Source: Salinisphaera aquimarina
GTDB taxonomy: Bacteria > Pseudomonadota > Gammaproteobacteria > Nevskiales > Salinisphaeraceae
Length of the DNA: 64,000 nt
NCBI RefSeq assembly: GCF_042643355.1
Contig: NZ_JBHRSS010000010.1
Coordinates: 124,001 to 188,000 of the forward strand
Reading direction: 5' to 3'
Below the pieces are notes generated by a model. That model made no database searches and had not been told where the DNA came from. It saw only the letters and a program-made list of their open reading frames with translations. The translations under genes were made by a program, and so were the position numbers. Below, piece after piece: positions 42,475-51,260 of this stretch (position 1 is its first letter; every line of letters starts with the position of its first letter).

Positions 42475-42642
42475 CCGCGATCTACGCGCGCCGGCGCGCG
42501 CCCGTTTCAATCAGTGCGGCAGTTTAGTGTCCCGGGTGGCCAATTCGAAGCATTATTTTCGGCGCCATGGCGACCCTCATGACGATTCACCGCGCCTGGC
42601 GAGCCACGCCAGCGCACCCGAAATATCTCCAGCGTGGCGACG

Positions 42643-43896
42643 TCAGGCGTTCACGCGGCGCTCGCCGACTTGGTTCAACGCAAAACTGGCGCCGATATAG
42701 ACCACGAATGCGCTGACAATGGCGTTGAGCGGCGGGATGCCGGGCAGCAGATTGGCCGCGGCAAAACCCACGCCCCAGGCGCCGATGGCCGTCCAGTTCA
42801 CATCGCGCACCACGGCCTGTTCGAACGCCGCGTAGCGACCCCGTGCCAGCACGAAGAAATCGGCGATCAGGATGGCACCGATCGGCGGCAGGGCAGAACT
42901 GAGAAACGCCAGCCAGCCCACGAAATTGTTGTACAGCCACATCGCCAGCACCGTGCCGATCGCACCATTGACCAGCACGATGAGGTTCTTGGGCGCACGC
43001 GTGATGTTGGCGAAGCCCAGCGACGACGCGTACAGCGCGTTGTCGTTGGTGGTCCAGATATTGAGCCCGAGCACGACAACGGCCGCGATGATCAGGCCCT
43101 GGGCGAACATCACCTGCGAGATATCGGACTCGCCGTAGACCAGCGCGCCCACCGTGCCGAAGGTGAACATCAGCGAATTGCCGAGGAAGAAGGCGATCAG
43201 CGTCGTACTCACGCCGATCTTCGGCGATCGTGCGAAGCGCACGAAATCCGGGGTGAGGGTGGCCCCGCTGATGAACGAGCCGATACAGGTCGTCAGCGCC
43301 ACCGCCAGGGTGATCGGGCTGTCCGGCTGGATCGCGGCCAGTGCGTCGAAGCCGCCGACCTTGCTGACGGCCAGGCCGACCGACAGATTGCCGAGCACGA
43401 AGATCGCCGGCACAGCGACGAAGCTCAACACCGCCAGCGCCTTGAAACCCAGATAGGCGGTCGCGGTCATGAGCGCACCGCCGATCACGATCAGCACATA
43501 GCTGTTGATGCCGGTGGCGACCTGCACCGGCAGGGCGAACATCACCACGCCCACGCCGAACCAGCCCACCTGGGTCCCACCCAGCAGTGCCGAGGGTAAC
43601 CATGAACCGCGCACGCCGAACGCGTAGCGGCTGATCAGATGGGTCGACAGGCCGGTGCGGCTGGCGATATACGCCAGAAAAGCCGCATAAAGGCCGAGCA
43701 CCAGATTGCCCAGCAGTACAACGGCAGCGAAACGGGCCAGCGACAAGCCCTGGCCGAGCGTTCCGCCGGCCCACATGCTCGCCGAGAAGAAGGTGAAACC
43801 CAGCATCACCGCCAGCATGGTCCAGAAGCCGCGGCCAGCTTGAGCGGGAACCGCGGAGAGTTCGTAGTCGCTATTCGGCTCGTTTTCCAGGCGCAT
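42643..43896 (-). CDS. Cytosine permease-like NCS1 transporter (CodB family)
   Basis: A 417-residue inner-membrane protein with about 12 helices and the NCS1/CodB layout. Typical segments are FWTMLAVMLGFTFFSASMWAGGTLG near the N-terminus, the GVRGSWLPSALLGGTQVGWFGV loop, and TTNDNALYASSLG around the middle helices. It probably imports cytosine or a related nucleobase by Na+ or H+ symport. No codA deaminase is found next to it, so the ligand may differ. ATG 43896 is the conserved-looking start. It lies 105 bases downstream of the TRAP operon and could be cotranscribed or independent. Confidence 0.85.
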   Translation of the reverse strand: MRLENEPNSDYELSAVPAQAGRGFWTMLAVMLGFTFFSASMWAGGTLGQGLSLARFAAVVLLGNLVLGLYAAFLAYIASRTGLSTHLISRYAFGVRGSWLPSALLGGTQVGWFGVGVVMFALPVQVATGINSYVLIVIGGALMTATAYLGFKALAVLSFVAVPAIFVLGNLSVGLAVSKVGGFDALAAIQPDSPITLAVALTTCIGSFISGATLTPDFVRFARSPKIGVSTTLIAFFLGNSLMFTFGTVGALVYGESDISQVMFAQGLIIAAVVVLGLNIWTTNDNALYASSLGFANITRAPKNLIVLVNGAIGTVLAMWLYNNFVGWLAFLSSALPPIGAILIADFFVLARGRYAAFEQAVVRDVNWTAIGAWGVGFAAANLLPGIPPLNAIVSAFVVYIGASFALNQVGERRVNA

Positions 43897-44000
43897 GGGG
43901 TCTGACTCTTTGCTGTGGCACACCCCGCCGAGCAAGCAAAAGCTGCGCCAAACACGGCGCCTCGGCCAGGAAATCAAACCCTACAGCAAGTGGTCGGTAC

Positions 44001-45311
44001 TCAGAACAGCCGGTCGGGCAGATAGGTCGCGATGACCGGGAAGATCATCACGATCGCCAGCCCGACAATGCCGACCAGCACATAGGGCACCACCGATCGG
44101 TAGATATCGGGCATCGTGATACTGGGGGGCACCACGCCTTTCAGGTAGAACAGGTTGAAGCCGAACGGCGGCGTCATGTAGCCGATTTCCATGTTGATCA
44201 CGAACAGGATGCCGAACCAGATCGGGTCGAAACCCAGGCTGGTCACGATCGGCATGAATACCGGCAGCGTGATCAACATGATGCCGATGGGGTCGAGCAC
44301 CATTGCGAGCAGGAACAGGATGACCTGCATGACGATGATCGTGCCCCAGGGGCCGCCGGGAATATTCGCCATCAATCCTTCGATCAGCGTCTGTGCATCC
44401 ATGCTCTGGTAGGCGGCGCTGAACGCGTGCGCGGCGAACAGGATCCACATGATCATGCCGGTGAGCGAGAACGTGCGCAGCGCCGCGTCGTAGAGCAGCT
44501 GCCACGTGAACTGCCGATGCACGACCGACGAAATCAGCGCGCCGAGCACGCCCACGGCCGCGGCCTCGGTCGGGGTGGCGATGCCGGCCATGATCGAGCC
44601 GAGCACCATCACCACGATCAGGATTGGCAGCAGCACCGAGCGCAGCGCGCGCAATTTCTCCGGCCATTCGGCGCGCTCCTCGGGCGGCAGCGCCGGCGCC
44701 AGCTCGGGCTGGAAATAGCAGCGCACGATGATATAGATCGCCACCAGCACGACCAGCAGCAGGCCCGGCAACACGCCGGCGGCGAACATCTTGCCGACCG
44801 ATACGCCGGTGATCAGCGAATACAGGATCATGATCACGCTGGGCGGAATGAGAATGCCCAGGCCGCCGCCGATGTTGATCGCACCCAGGGCCAGATGCTT
44901 GTCGTAGCCGCGCTCCAGCATCGAGGGCAGGGCGATGGTGCCCATGGCGACCACGGCCGCGCCGCTGATGCCGCACATCGCAGCGAAAATCGCGCAGATG
45001 AACACCGTGCCGATCGCCAGGCCGCCGCGCACGCCGCCGGACCACAGATACATCATCCGGTAGAGTGCGTTGGCCACCCCGGTGCGTTCGAGCACCATGG
45101 CCATGAACACGAACAGGGGAATGGCGACGAGCGTGAAGCTCTCCATCGTGCCCCAGATCTGGGAAGCGACCAGATAGAACGAATCGATGCCCCAGGTGAA
45201 ATAGAGAAAGATCACCGACACGCCACCGAGCACGAAGGCCAGCGGCAGCCCGAGAACCAGAAAGAAGATCAGCGAGCCGAAGAACAGCAGCGTGGTCAGT
45301 TCGATGCTCAT
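44001..45311 (-). CDS. dctM: TRAP transporter large permease (DctM)
   Basis: A 436-residue DctM-family permease with about 12 helices, including the conserved GIATPTEAAAVGV and the hairpin loop LGILIPPSVIMILY. It forms the Na+-driven channel of a tripartite ATP-independent periplasmic transporter. Its start overlaps the dctQ stop by four bases (ATGA). The gene order P-Q-M on the minus strand is the common one. The carried acid cannot be read from this subunit. Confidence 0.95.
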   Translation of the reverse strand: MSIELTTLLFFGSLIFFLVLGLPLAFVLGGVSVIFLYFTWGIDSFYLVASQIWGTMESFTLVAIPLFVFMAMVLERTGVANALYRMMYLWSGGVRGGLAIGTVFICAIFAAMCGISGAAVVAMGTIALPSMLERGYDKHLALGAINIGGGLGILIPPSVIMILYSLITGVSVGKMFAAGVLPGLLLVVLVAIYIIVRCYFQPELAPALPPEERAEWPEKLRALRSVLLPILIVVMVLGSIMAGIATPTEAAAVGVLGALISSVVHRQFTWQLLYDAALRTFSLTGMIMWILFAAHAFSAAYQSMDAQTLIEGLMANIPGGPWGTIIVMQVILFLLAMVLDPIGIMLITLPVFMPIVTSLGFDPIWFGILFVINMEIGYMTPPFGFNLFYLKGVVPPSITMPDIYRSVVPYVLVGIVGLAIVMIFPVIATYLPDRLF

Positions 45312-45844
45312 GGCCTGTGCTCGGCGTTATCCGGTTCGGGCGTCATCCGCCCCAGCGCGATCGCGATGTCCTCGAACAGCTTGGCCAGCCCCTGCAGCAA
45401 CAGCAGAAAAGCCGCCACCGGAATCGCCGCCTTGAACGGATATACCGGCGGATTCCACGACGAATACGTCGTTTCCATGCTGTCGATCGATTCCCAGGCG
45501 ATCAGGCCGCCGAAATAGAGCACCGCGCCGGTGAACAGGAAGAACAGCACCGACGTGATGATATCCAGCACCGCTCGGGCGCGCGGCGAGAAGCGCGCGT
45601 AGACGATGTCGACGTTGACGTGGCCGCGATGGGCCATGACATAGCCGCCGGAGAGCACCGCATACAGACCGAACAGGAACTGGGTCAGCTCGGTGGTCCA
45701 GACGGTCGGTGCATCCAGCGCGTAGCGATAGAACACGCCCAGCAGCAGGATGCCGAACATCGCGAAGATCAGCAGCGACGCGATCCGTCCGATCCAGGCG
45801 TTGAGACGGGTCACGCCATTGATGAAGGCGTAGAGCACGGGCAT
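45308..45844 (-). CDS. dctQ: TRAP transporter small permease (DctQ)
   Basis: A 178-residue protein with four hydrophobic segments, the DctQ subunit that joins DctM in the membrane. Family features include NAWIGRIASLLIFAM and YALDAPTVWTTELTQFLFG. ATG 45844 is preferred over GTG 45850 because GGGAG sits at correct spacing. A strong hairpin lies between the dctP stop and this start. Confidence 0.92.
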   Translation of the reverse strand: MPVLYAFINGVTRLNAWIGRIASLLIFAMFGILLLGVFYRYALDAPTVWTTELTQFLFGLYAVLSGGYVMAHRGHVNVDIVYARFSPRARAVLDIITSVLFFLFTGAVLYFGGLIAWESIDSMETTYSSWNPPVYPFKAAIPVAAFLLLLQGLAKLFEDIAIALGRMTPEPDNAEHRP

Positions 45845-45860
45845 GGGCACACTCCCCGGC

Positions 45861-45900
45861 GCAGACCGTCACGGGCTGGCTCGCGCCCATGACGGTCTGC
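45861..45900 (-). promoter_or_regulatory. Strong hairpin between dctP and dctQ
   Basis: Perfect 11-base inverted repeat GCAGACCGTCA/TGACGGTCTGC with an extra GGGC/GCCC pair inside the 18-base loop. It begins 14 bases after the dctP stop and ends shortly before the dctQ ribosome site. There is no T-run on the transcribed strand. This looks like an mRNA-stabilising or attenuating element that makes more binding protein than permease. Confidence 0.7.
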
Positions 45901-45913
45901 GATCGTGCGGGTT

Positions 45914-46972
45914 TCAGGAGGCTTCGATATAGCCCAGCTGCTGGAGCATGTTCTCGAGCTTGTCCAGGGCTTCGCCGGCCTTGTCGCTGCGTTTGCCCAT
46001 CTCGTCCCAGGACTCCCGGGCGACCGCCGTCAGCTTCTTCTGGACTTCGGGCGGCAGTGTGGTGATCTTGACGCCGTCATTGGCCATCGCCTTGGACAGC
46101 GCCAGACGTTCGAGATACAGATACTCGTTGGTGCGATACCAGAACTGCTCATCCAGCGCGTCGCGCACGATCTTGGCGTCGGCCTCGGAGAGCGCGTCGA
46201 GCGCTTCCTGATTGATGATGAAGGCATCCGTGCCGGCAATGTTCAGGGCCGGTTTGACGTGATACTTGGCGACTTCGTACAGGCTCATGCTCGCCGCGCC
46301 CTGGGCCGCGCCCCAATGCGCGCCATCGACCACACCGCTCGACAACGCGGTATAGAGCTCGCCGCCGGGGATATAGCTCGCCGAGGCGCCGGCCTTGGTC
46401 AGAAACGTCTCCAGCGCGCCGGAGGAACGAATCTTGAGGCCCTTGAAATCGGCATAGCTGTTGATCGGCTTGTTGACCACCATCTCGGTCGGATAGACCT
46501 TGTCGGTGGAGTAATACACGCCGTGTTCGGCGGCCTCTTCGCGCAGCATGTCCTCGAAGCCCAGATTCTTGTGGAAATAGGCGACTTCCCAGACATTGCG
46601 GAACGCGAACGGCAGACCGGATGCGATCCCGGCCAGGCTCATCTGGTTCTGGGCGTAGGCCGGCGAGATGGTGCCCATTTCGATGGTGCCGCGCTTGACT
46701 GCGTTGAACGTCTGCTGCGCCTTGAACAAGGCACCGGCCGGATATAGCTTGAGCTTGAGGCGACCTTCGGTGCGCTCCTCGATGATGTTCTTGATGCGCA
46801 CCAGGCTGTCGTCATAGGAACTGCTGGCGGTCGGCCAGTGCGATTGCACCCGCCATGTCGTGGTCTTGGCATCCTGTGCGAAAGCGCTGCCGGACGAAAG
46901 CAGGGCGGTGGCTGCCAAGACGGCGCCAATCGCCGTTATCGAACCCAGGCGCGACAGAAGTTTCGAGTGCAT
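45914..46972 (-). CDS. dctP: TRAP transporter solute-binding protein (DctP family)
   Basis: A 352-residue periplasmic binding protein with signal peptide (cleavage after SGSAFA). The DctP fold signature TWRVQSHWPTASSSYDDS starts the mature protein. The ligand strand has KGLKIRSSGALETF, whose Arg is the conserved carboxylate-binding residue, followed by GGELYTALSSGVVDGAHW. The ligand is an organic acid; the W near position 222 resembles members binding alpha-keto or aromatic acids, but this is not decisive. GAGGAGA precedes ATG 46972. It starts the three-gene transport operon. Confidence 0.93.
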   Translation of the reverse strand: MHSKLLSRLGSITAIGAVLAATALLSSGSAFAQDAKTTTWRVQSHWPTASSSYDDSLVRIKNIIEERTEGRLKLKLYPAGALFKAQQTFNAVKRGTIEMGTISPAYAQNQMSLAGIASGLPFAFRNVWEVAYFHKNLGFEDMLREEAAEHGVYYSTDKVYPTEMVVNKPINSYADFKGLKIRSSGALETFLTKAGASASYIPGGELYTALSSGVVDGAHWGAAQGAASMSLYEVAKYHVKPALNIAGTDAFIINQEALDALSEADAKIVRDALDEQFWYRTNEYLYLERLALSKAMANDGVKITTLPPEVQKKLTAVARESWDEMGKRSDKAGEALDKLENMLQQLGYIEAS

Positions 46973-47291
46973 GAGTCTCTCCTCATTATGGTTTTATAGC
47001 AGCGGCCCGTAACCACGGGGGACGCCCGATTTTGCCGTCTGGAGCGGCTTTGTCGGCGATTTGCGAAACTAGTGAAACCGCGTTTTGAAACCTAGCACAG
47101 GCACATTGGGGACTACGATTCTCGGTGGCTGATGCATGTAACCGGCGCGGCGTTTCACGCGCAGCGGTCGACGCGTTCCGGCGAACAGGCCGTTGTCTTG
47201 CATGCGTCCGCTCGCCGCCGGACTGGGTCCAGCGTCTGCTGTAAATCGGTCAGGGCGTCGAGACAGGCCGCGATAGACGCGGCGCACCGCG
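46973..47291. other. Gap upstream of dctP with no gene seen
   Basis: About 320 bases separate the dctP start from the end of the acetoacetate-decarboxylase-like gene. Small frames here are arginine/proline-rich, and none has a ribosome site or motif. The dctP promoter must lie in the part nearest 46980-47100. No strong regulator palindrome is evident. Confidence 0.55.
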
Positions 47292-47966
47292 CTACGTCGA
47301 CGCGAGTGTGCGGATGGTCGGCACCGGGAAGACGAGCTCGAAGGCGGACGCGGCCACGGTGACGATTCGGGTCTGCTCGGAAAAATCCGGAAAACCGCTG
47401 CCTGCCGGATTGCTGACCTCGCGCAGGGCCGCGATGCGGGCCCTGCCGCGTGCCTGGATCGCGGTCCGGTAGAGCTGGCCGTGCCAGGGCTGCTCGAGCG
47501 TGCGCCAACGCCGCGGCAGGATGGCCGTGGTCACCGGCAGGGCGGGCCCGCGTGCGGCGAACGTCAACGACAACGGCGGGGCCGTGTCGCGATGGACGCG
47601 AACCGTTTCACTGCCGTCGGCGTTGTACGCGGACTCGAACACGGCCTGTTCCTTGGGCAGGCCCCAGTTGCGGCGGCCGTTGGCCACGCTTGCCGGGCTC
47701 GATACCCATATATGCGTGATCGCCGCGGCCCGGCGGCCGCCGATCTCGAACGTGCCCGGACTGAGCAGCAGCTCTCGATACGGGCCCACGTTGGAACTGG
47801 CGTAGTCGATATACATCAGCGCGCCCATGCCGCCGAGCGCGCGGCCCTCGAACTCGGGGCACGCGCGCAGACACTGTTCGCCGAACTCGCGGCTGCAGCG
47901 CAGCGCCTGCACATAGCCGTGGCCGGTGAGTTGCCACGGCGCCGGGCTGTCGCTGTCGTCGGTCAT
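47292..47966 (-). CDS. Acetoacetate-decarboxylase-fold protein
   Basis: A 224-residue protein of the ADC-like superfamily. Recognisable are YASSNVGPYRELLLSPG, the IWVSSPASVANGRRNWGLPKE stretch (whose Lys lies where ADC has its catalytic lysine) and the C-terminal VTVAASAFELVFPVP. Several bacterial members act in biosynthetic aldol or dehydration chemistry rather than acetoacetate decarboxylation. ATG 47966 overlaps the stop of the flavodoxin-UbiA fusion as ATGA, so the two are coupled and likely act on one pathway. No other pathway genes are adjacent. Confidence 0.72.
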   Translation of the reverse strand: MTDDSDSPAPWQLTGHGYVQALRCSREFGEQCLRACPEFEGRALGGMGALMYIDYASSNVGPYRELLLSPGTFEIGGRRAAAITHIWVSSPASVANGRRNWGLPKEQAVFESAYNADGSETVRVHRDTAPPLSLTFAARGPALPVTTAILPRRWRTLEQPWHGQLYRTAIQARGRARIAALREVSNPAGSGFPDFSEQTRIVTVAASAFELVFPVPTIRTLAST

Positions 47967-49495
47967 AGCAGGTGATAGCCGGGAATGATCACGAACCAGA
48001 GCATATAGGTGAGCGCGGCGATCAGCAGCCCGTCGATACGCGCGAGTGTTTCCGGGCCGCGCGATCGTGCATGCCAGAGCAGGGCCAGGCACAGCGCGGC
48101 ATGGGGAATGACCACCAGGCTCATGCCATGGAACAGGCCGCCACCGAGGCTCGTCTGGTCGCACAGCAGCGCCAGCAGGGCGGAGGTGATTACTGCCGCG
48201 CCGGCCAGCCGCAGGGCCACTGCGTTGCCCCAGCGTTCCGCCAGGGTGTGCTTGCCGACGCGTGCATCGGCGGCGCGGTCCGGCACGCCGGCGAGGATGA
48301 TCGACGGCAGGATCGCCAGGCCCAGGGCGAGCGACAGCAGCCAGGGTTCAGGTGCGCCGAACGCGCCGCCCTGCAAGAGCACGCCAAGCAGTAGCACCAG
48401 CGCGCTGTGGGTGAAGGCGACATCCAGTTCGCCCAGGCTGCGATAGCTCAGTTTCAACGGATAGACCGTGTAGCCGAGGGTGATGACCGTGGCCAGCAGC
48501 ATCCAGAGCACGACGCCCGTGCCGGCCGGGCCGCTGGCCAGCGCCAGCCCTGCGGCCATGAACGCGGCGACCAGCAGATAGCCGACCGCACGCCGCAGGC
48601 GCGCCGGCGAGAGGCCGCCGTCGAGCAGCACGCGTGAACCGCCCGTGAACGGGCCGTAGTTCTGATTGGCGCGATCGGTATCGATGTCGGCCCGCTCGTT
48701 GCAGAACACGGTGGCCGCTTCCAGACAGAAGATCAGCAGATAGCCCCACAGATAGGCAGACCAATCGAGGCCCGCCGCCGCGCCGAGTAGCGCGCCGACG
48801 CTGTAGGCGGCCCAGCTCATCGGATAGAACTGCAGGCGCAGCGCCTTGAGCCAGGGCGTGGCCCGACGTGCAACGCGACCAATCGGCGAATGCACGCCCG
48901 AGCGCAGCGCAAAGCCGGCGCGCCGGGCGCGTTCGATCCAGCGTTCGAGTTGATCGATATCCGAGGTGCGCACCGACCCGCAGGTGAGCACATGTACGGG
49001 TGCGACGCCGCAGAAGCCGAGGGTGGCTCGGCGCATCGCGTTGGTGCCCGGCGCACGAAACAGCCATTTATAGATCGGCGGTGGCGTATCCATCGTGGTG
49101 ATCAGCTGGGCCGATTTGCCCTTCCACAGACCCTCCCATTCGGCAGCACCCGGACCATAGAAGCGAAACGCAAAGCCTGGCGCGACCAGCCGATCCAGAA
49201 AACCCTTCAGCAGCGCCGGCATCGTGCCCCACCAGGTCGGATAGACGAACACCAGATGTTCGGCCCAGTCGAGCAGATCGCGGGCGCGTTGCAGATCCGG
49301 CTCGAGCGGCTGGTTTTCCGGCGAATCGGCGACGACGTCGTGGGCAAATGCCAGATCGCCGAGCGCGAGCGTGACGACCTCGGCACCCGCGCGTGTGGCG
49401 CCGTCACGATAGGCGGTTGCCAGCGCACCGCAAAGGCTGTCGCCGCGGGGATGACCGAGAATCAGCAGCACACGTAGCGGCCGCGGACTGTTCAT
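47963..49495 (-). CDS. Flavodoxin-fold quinone reductase fused to a UbiA prenyltransferase
   Basis: A 510-residue fusion. Residues 1 to about 195 are an NQO1/KefF-type flavodoxin-like NAD(P)H:quinone reductase (VLLILGHPRGDSLCGALA, VFVYPTWWGTMPALLKGF). Residues about 215-510 are a polytopic UbiA prenyltransferase of about eight helices. Both Asp-rich motifs are intact: NxxxDxxxD at Asn266-Asp270-Asp274 and DxxxD at Asp406-Asp410, followed by GKHTLAERWG. It would prenylate an aromatic acceptor held near a quinone reduction site, e.g. reduce a quinone to the quinol and prenylate it. The frame is uninterrupted. ATG 49495. The ADC-like gene overlaps its end. Confidence 0.88.
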   Translation of the reverse strand: MNSPRPLRVLLILGHPRGDSLCGALATAYRDGATRAGAEVVTLALGDLAFAHDVVADSPENQPLEPDLQRARDLLDWAEHLVFVYPTWWGTMPALLKGFLDRLVAPGFAFRFYGPGAAEWEGLWKGKSAQLITTMDTPPPIYKWLFRAPGTNAMRRATLGFCGVAPVHVLTCGSVRTSDIDQLERWIERARRAGFALRSGVHSPIGRVARRATPWLKALRLQFYPMSWAAYSVGALLGAAAGLDWSAYLWGYLLIFCLEAATVFCNERADIDTDRANQNYGPFTGGSRVLLDGGLSPARLRRAVGYLLVAAFMAAGLALASGPAGTGVVLWMLLATVITLGYTVYPLKLSYRSLGELDVAFTHSALVLLLGVLLQGGAFGAPEPWLLSLALGLAILPSIILAGVPDRAADARVGKHTLAERWGNAVALRLAGAAVITSALLALLCDQTSLGGGLFHGMSLVVIPHAALCLALLWHARSRGPETLARIDGLLIAALTYMLWFVIIPGYHLL

Positions 49496-49879
49496 GACGA
49501 CGTGTTCATGGCCTGTTTTCCGATCGCACCGCCGCGGCGATGACGCCTGGCGCCGGCAGGCAGACGTATTGGATCACAATGACGTCAACCCAGGCTCGCT
49601 GTCGGTCAGGCCGGACAGTGGCTGTGGTGGAGCGGGCCGATCTGAGTTGGAAAAATAACGAACGCGATGGGTCATGACATATCCGCTGATGCCTGAACCC
49701 AATCTAGTGCCCTTGACCGGTCGAGTACAAGGAGCGCGGGTCGCCTGCTGGCGTGTGCGTATTTCGGCAACAGGGGCGAGACGCGAAAAGGGCCGGGTAT
49801 CCGTTTGGATCGCCCGGCCCAGTTGCGGCGCTATGGCCGAAGCGCCGACGCCTGAGCGCCGGTGCTTGGCTGTGCCCGT
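49496..49879. other. Gap with promoter side and terminator side
   Basis: About 385 bases separate the msrA 3' end from the fusion-gene start. The right part holds the msr terminator hairpin. No gene is credible in the rest. The fusion-gene promoter should lie at about 49500-49680; I find no clear operator. Confidence 0.5.
49789..49820 (-). terminator. Terminator hairpin of the msr operon
   Basis: GGGCCGGG (49790-49797) pairs with CCCGGCCC (49813-49820), with a nested ATCC/GGAT and GTTT loop. On the minus strand it is followed by CTTTTC, so it reads as a moderately T-rich terminator downstream of msrA. Confidence 0.65.
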
Positions 49880-50605
49880 TCAGCCGTTGGCGGCCAGGTT
49901 CGCGGGCCGCTCGCGATAGCGCTGACCGAAACGACTTTTGAGAGCTTCCACCTTGGGCGCGTCGTTGATGCGGATATACATGCTGTTCGGGTGCAGATCG
50001 GCGTAATTCTGGTGGTAGGACTCGGCCGGGAAGAAGTGCTCACCCACCGACACTTTCGTCGCGATCGGCCGGCTGAACACGTCGGCCTGCGTGAGCTGCT
50101 CGATATAGGCGTTCGCCACCTCGGCCTGTGCGGGATTGGCGGCGAAGATTTCCGAGCGGTACTGCGGGCCGCGGTCCGGACCCTGGCGGTTGACCTGGGT
50201 CGGATCATGGGCGACCGAGAAATAGATCTGCAGCAGATCGGCGTAGCTGATCTGTTCGGGGTCGTAGCTGATGCGCACGGCCTCGGCGTCGTCGTAGCGC
50301 CCGGAGCTCGAGTCGCGATAATTGGCGTGTTCCTCGGTGCCGCCGGCGTAGCCCGAAACCACGTCGGTGACCCCGTCGACGTGTTCGAACACCGACTCCA
50401 TGCCCCAGAAACAGCCGCCGGCAAGCACTGCCGTCCGTGTCCCGTCGATGGGGGTCTGCGACGCAGTCTGGGCCGCGGCGGGTATGGCCACGCCGCCCTT
50501 GCTGGCCGCGGCGGCCGTATACATCCAGATCGCGCCGCCCAGGAAGATCGCGCCGGAGAGCAGCAGCCCGGCATGGCGTGTTGGGTTCTTTTCTTGCGTG
50601 GACAT
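49880..50605 (-). CDS. msrA: Peptide methionine (S)-sulfoxide reductase MsrA, membrane-anchored
   Basis: A 241-residue MsrA reducing the S-epimer of methionine sulfoxide. The catalytic motif GGCFWGME has Cys65. The GYAGG and HPN-like region and the YHQNY near the end match the family. Unlike cytoplasmic MsrA, it begins with a hydrophobic segment at residues 13-31 followed by a 25-residue Ala/Thr-rich linker, so it should be anchored with its catalytic domain in the periplasm. It ends the minus-strand operon, 52 bases after msrB. The electron donor is not obvious; no resolving-domain fusion is present. Confidence 0.94.
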   Translation of the reverse strand: MSTQEKNPTRHAGLLLSGAIFLGGAIWMYTAAAASKGGVAIPAAAQTASQTPIDGTRTAVLAGGCFWGMESVFEHVDGVTDVVSGYAGGTEEHANYRDSSSGRYDDAEAVRISYDPEQISYADLLQIYFSVAHDPTQVNRQGPDRGPQYRSEIFAANPAQAEVANAYIEQLTQADVFSRPIATKVSVGEHFFPAESYHQNYADLHPNSMYIRINDAPKVEALKSRFGQRYRERPANLAANG

Positions 50606-50657
50606 ATTGAAACCCTCGGGTTTGGATGGTCGCCCCTTGTCAGGGCGTCCGATTTGT

Positions 50658-51260
50658 TCAGGCGGTGGCGTTGGGCACGAAACGCAGGGCCACTGAATTC
50701 ATGCAGTACCGCAGCCCGGTCGGCTTCGGGCCGTCGTGGAAGACGTGGCCGAGATGGCTGTCGCAGCGCGCGCAGGAGATCTCCGTGCGCTGCATGCCGA
50801 ACGTGCTGTCCGTGGTCTCGACCACGTTTTGCTTGGCGATCGGTTGCCAGAAGCTGGGCCACCCGGTGCCGGAGTGAAACATCGTGGCGGCGTCGTAGAG
50901 CGCCGTATCGCAGGCGATACAACGATAGATGCCGGCTTCATCCGGCTTGTCGTAGTCGCCGCTGTAGGGGCGCTCGGTGCCGTCCTCTCGGGTCACGTTG
51001 TAGGACGCACTCGAGAGCTGTTTCTTCCACTCGGCGGCGGTCTTCTTCACCTTGGGCATCCTGCGTTCGCCCACGCGCTTTCCGTGTTCGTCGAACACGA
51101 CCAGCTCGACCGTGTCGGCGTCGGCGGCCTGCGCAATCCGGGCCAGAGTCACCGAGCCGATCAGCAGAGCACCGCCGCCCAGGCCGATCATCTTGAGCAG
51201 CTGTCGGCGGCGGGCGTCCGCCGGTTCGCTACCGACGGGTCGTGAATTCAGATGTTTCAT
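50658..51260 (-). CDS. msrB: Exported peptide methionine (R)-sulfoxide reductase MsrB
   Basis: A 200-residue MsrB, with zinc-site cysteines in CIACD and CARCD and catalytic Cys186 in RYCMNS. The N-terminus is a twin-arginine signal (RRRQLLKMIGLGGG at 17-30, cleavage after RIAQA), so export folded, presumably zinc-loaded, is expected. ATG 51260 overlaps the stop of the molybdoenzyme as ATGA. Together with MsrA, both sulfoxide epimers of exported proteins would be repaired. Exported MsrB with a Tat signal is less common than the cytoplasmic form. Confidence 0.94.
   Translation of the reverse strand: MKHLNSRPVGSEPADARRRQLLKMIGLGGGALLIGSVTLARIAQAADADTVELVVFDEHGKRVGERRMPKVKKTAAEWKKQLSSASYNVTREDGTERPYSGDYDKPDEAGIYRCIACDTALYDAATMFHSGTGWPSFWQPIAKQNVVETTDSTFGMQRTEISCARCDSHLGHVFHDGPKPTGLRYCMNSVALRFVPNATA

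Noticed and set aside
41368..42582. Plus-strand open frame opposite the ABC exporter
   Set aside because: His/Arg/Gln-rich shadow of the exporter's membrane helices; no ribosome site or motif.
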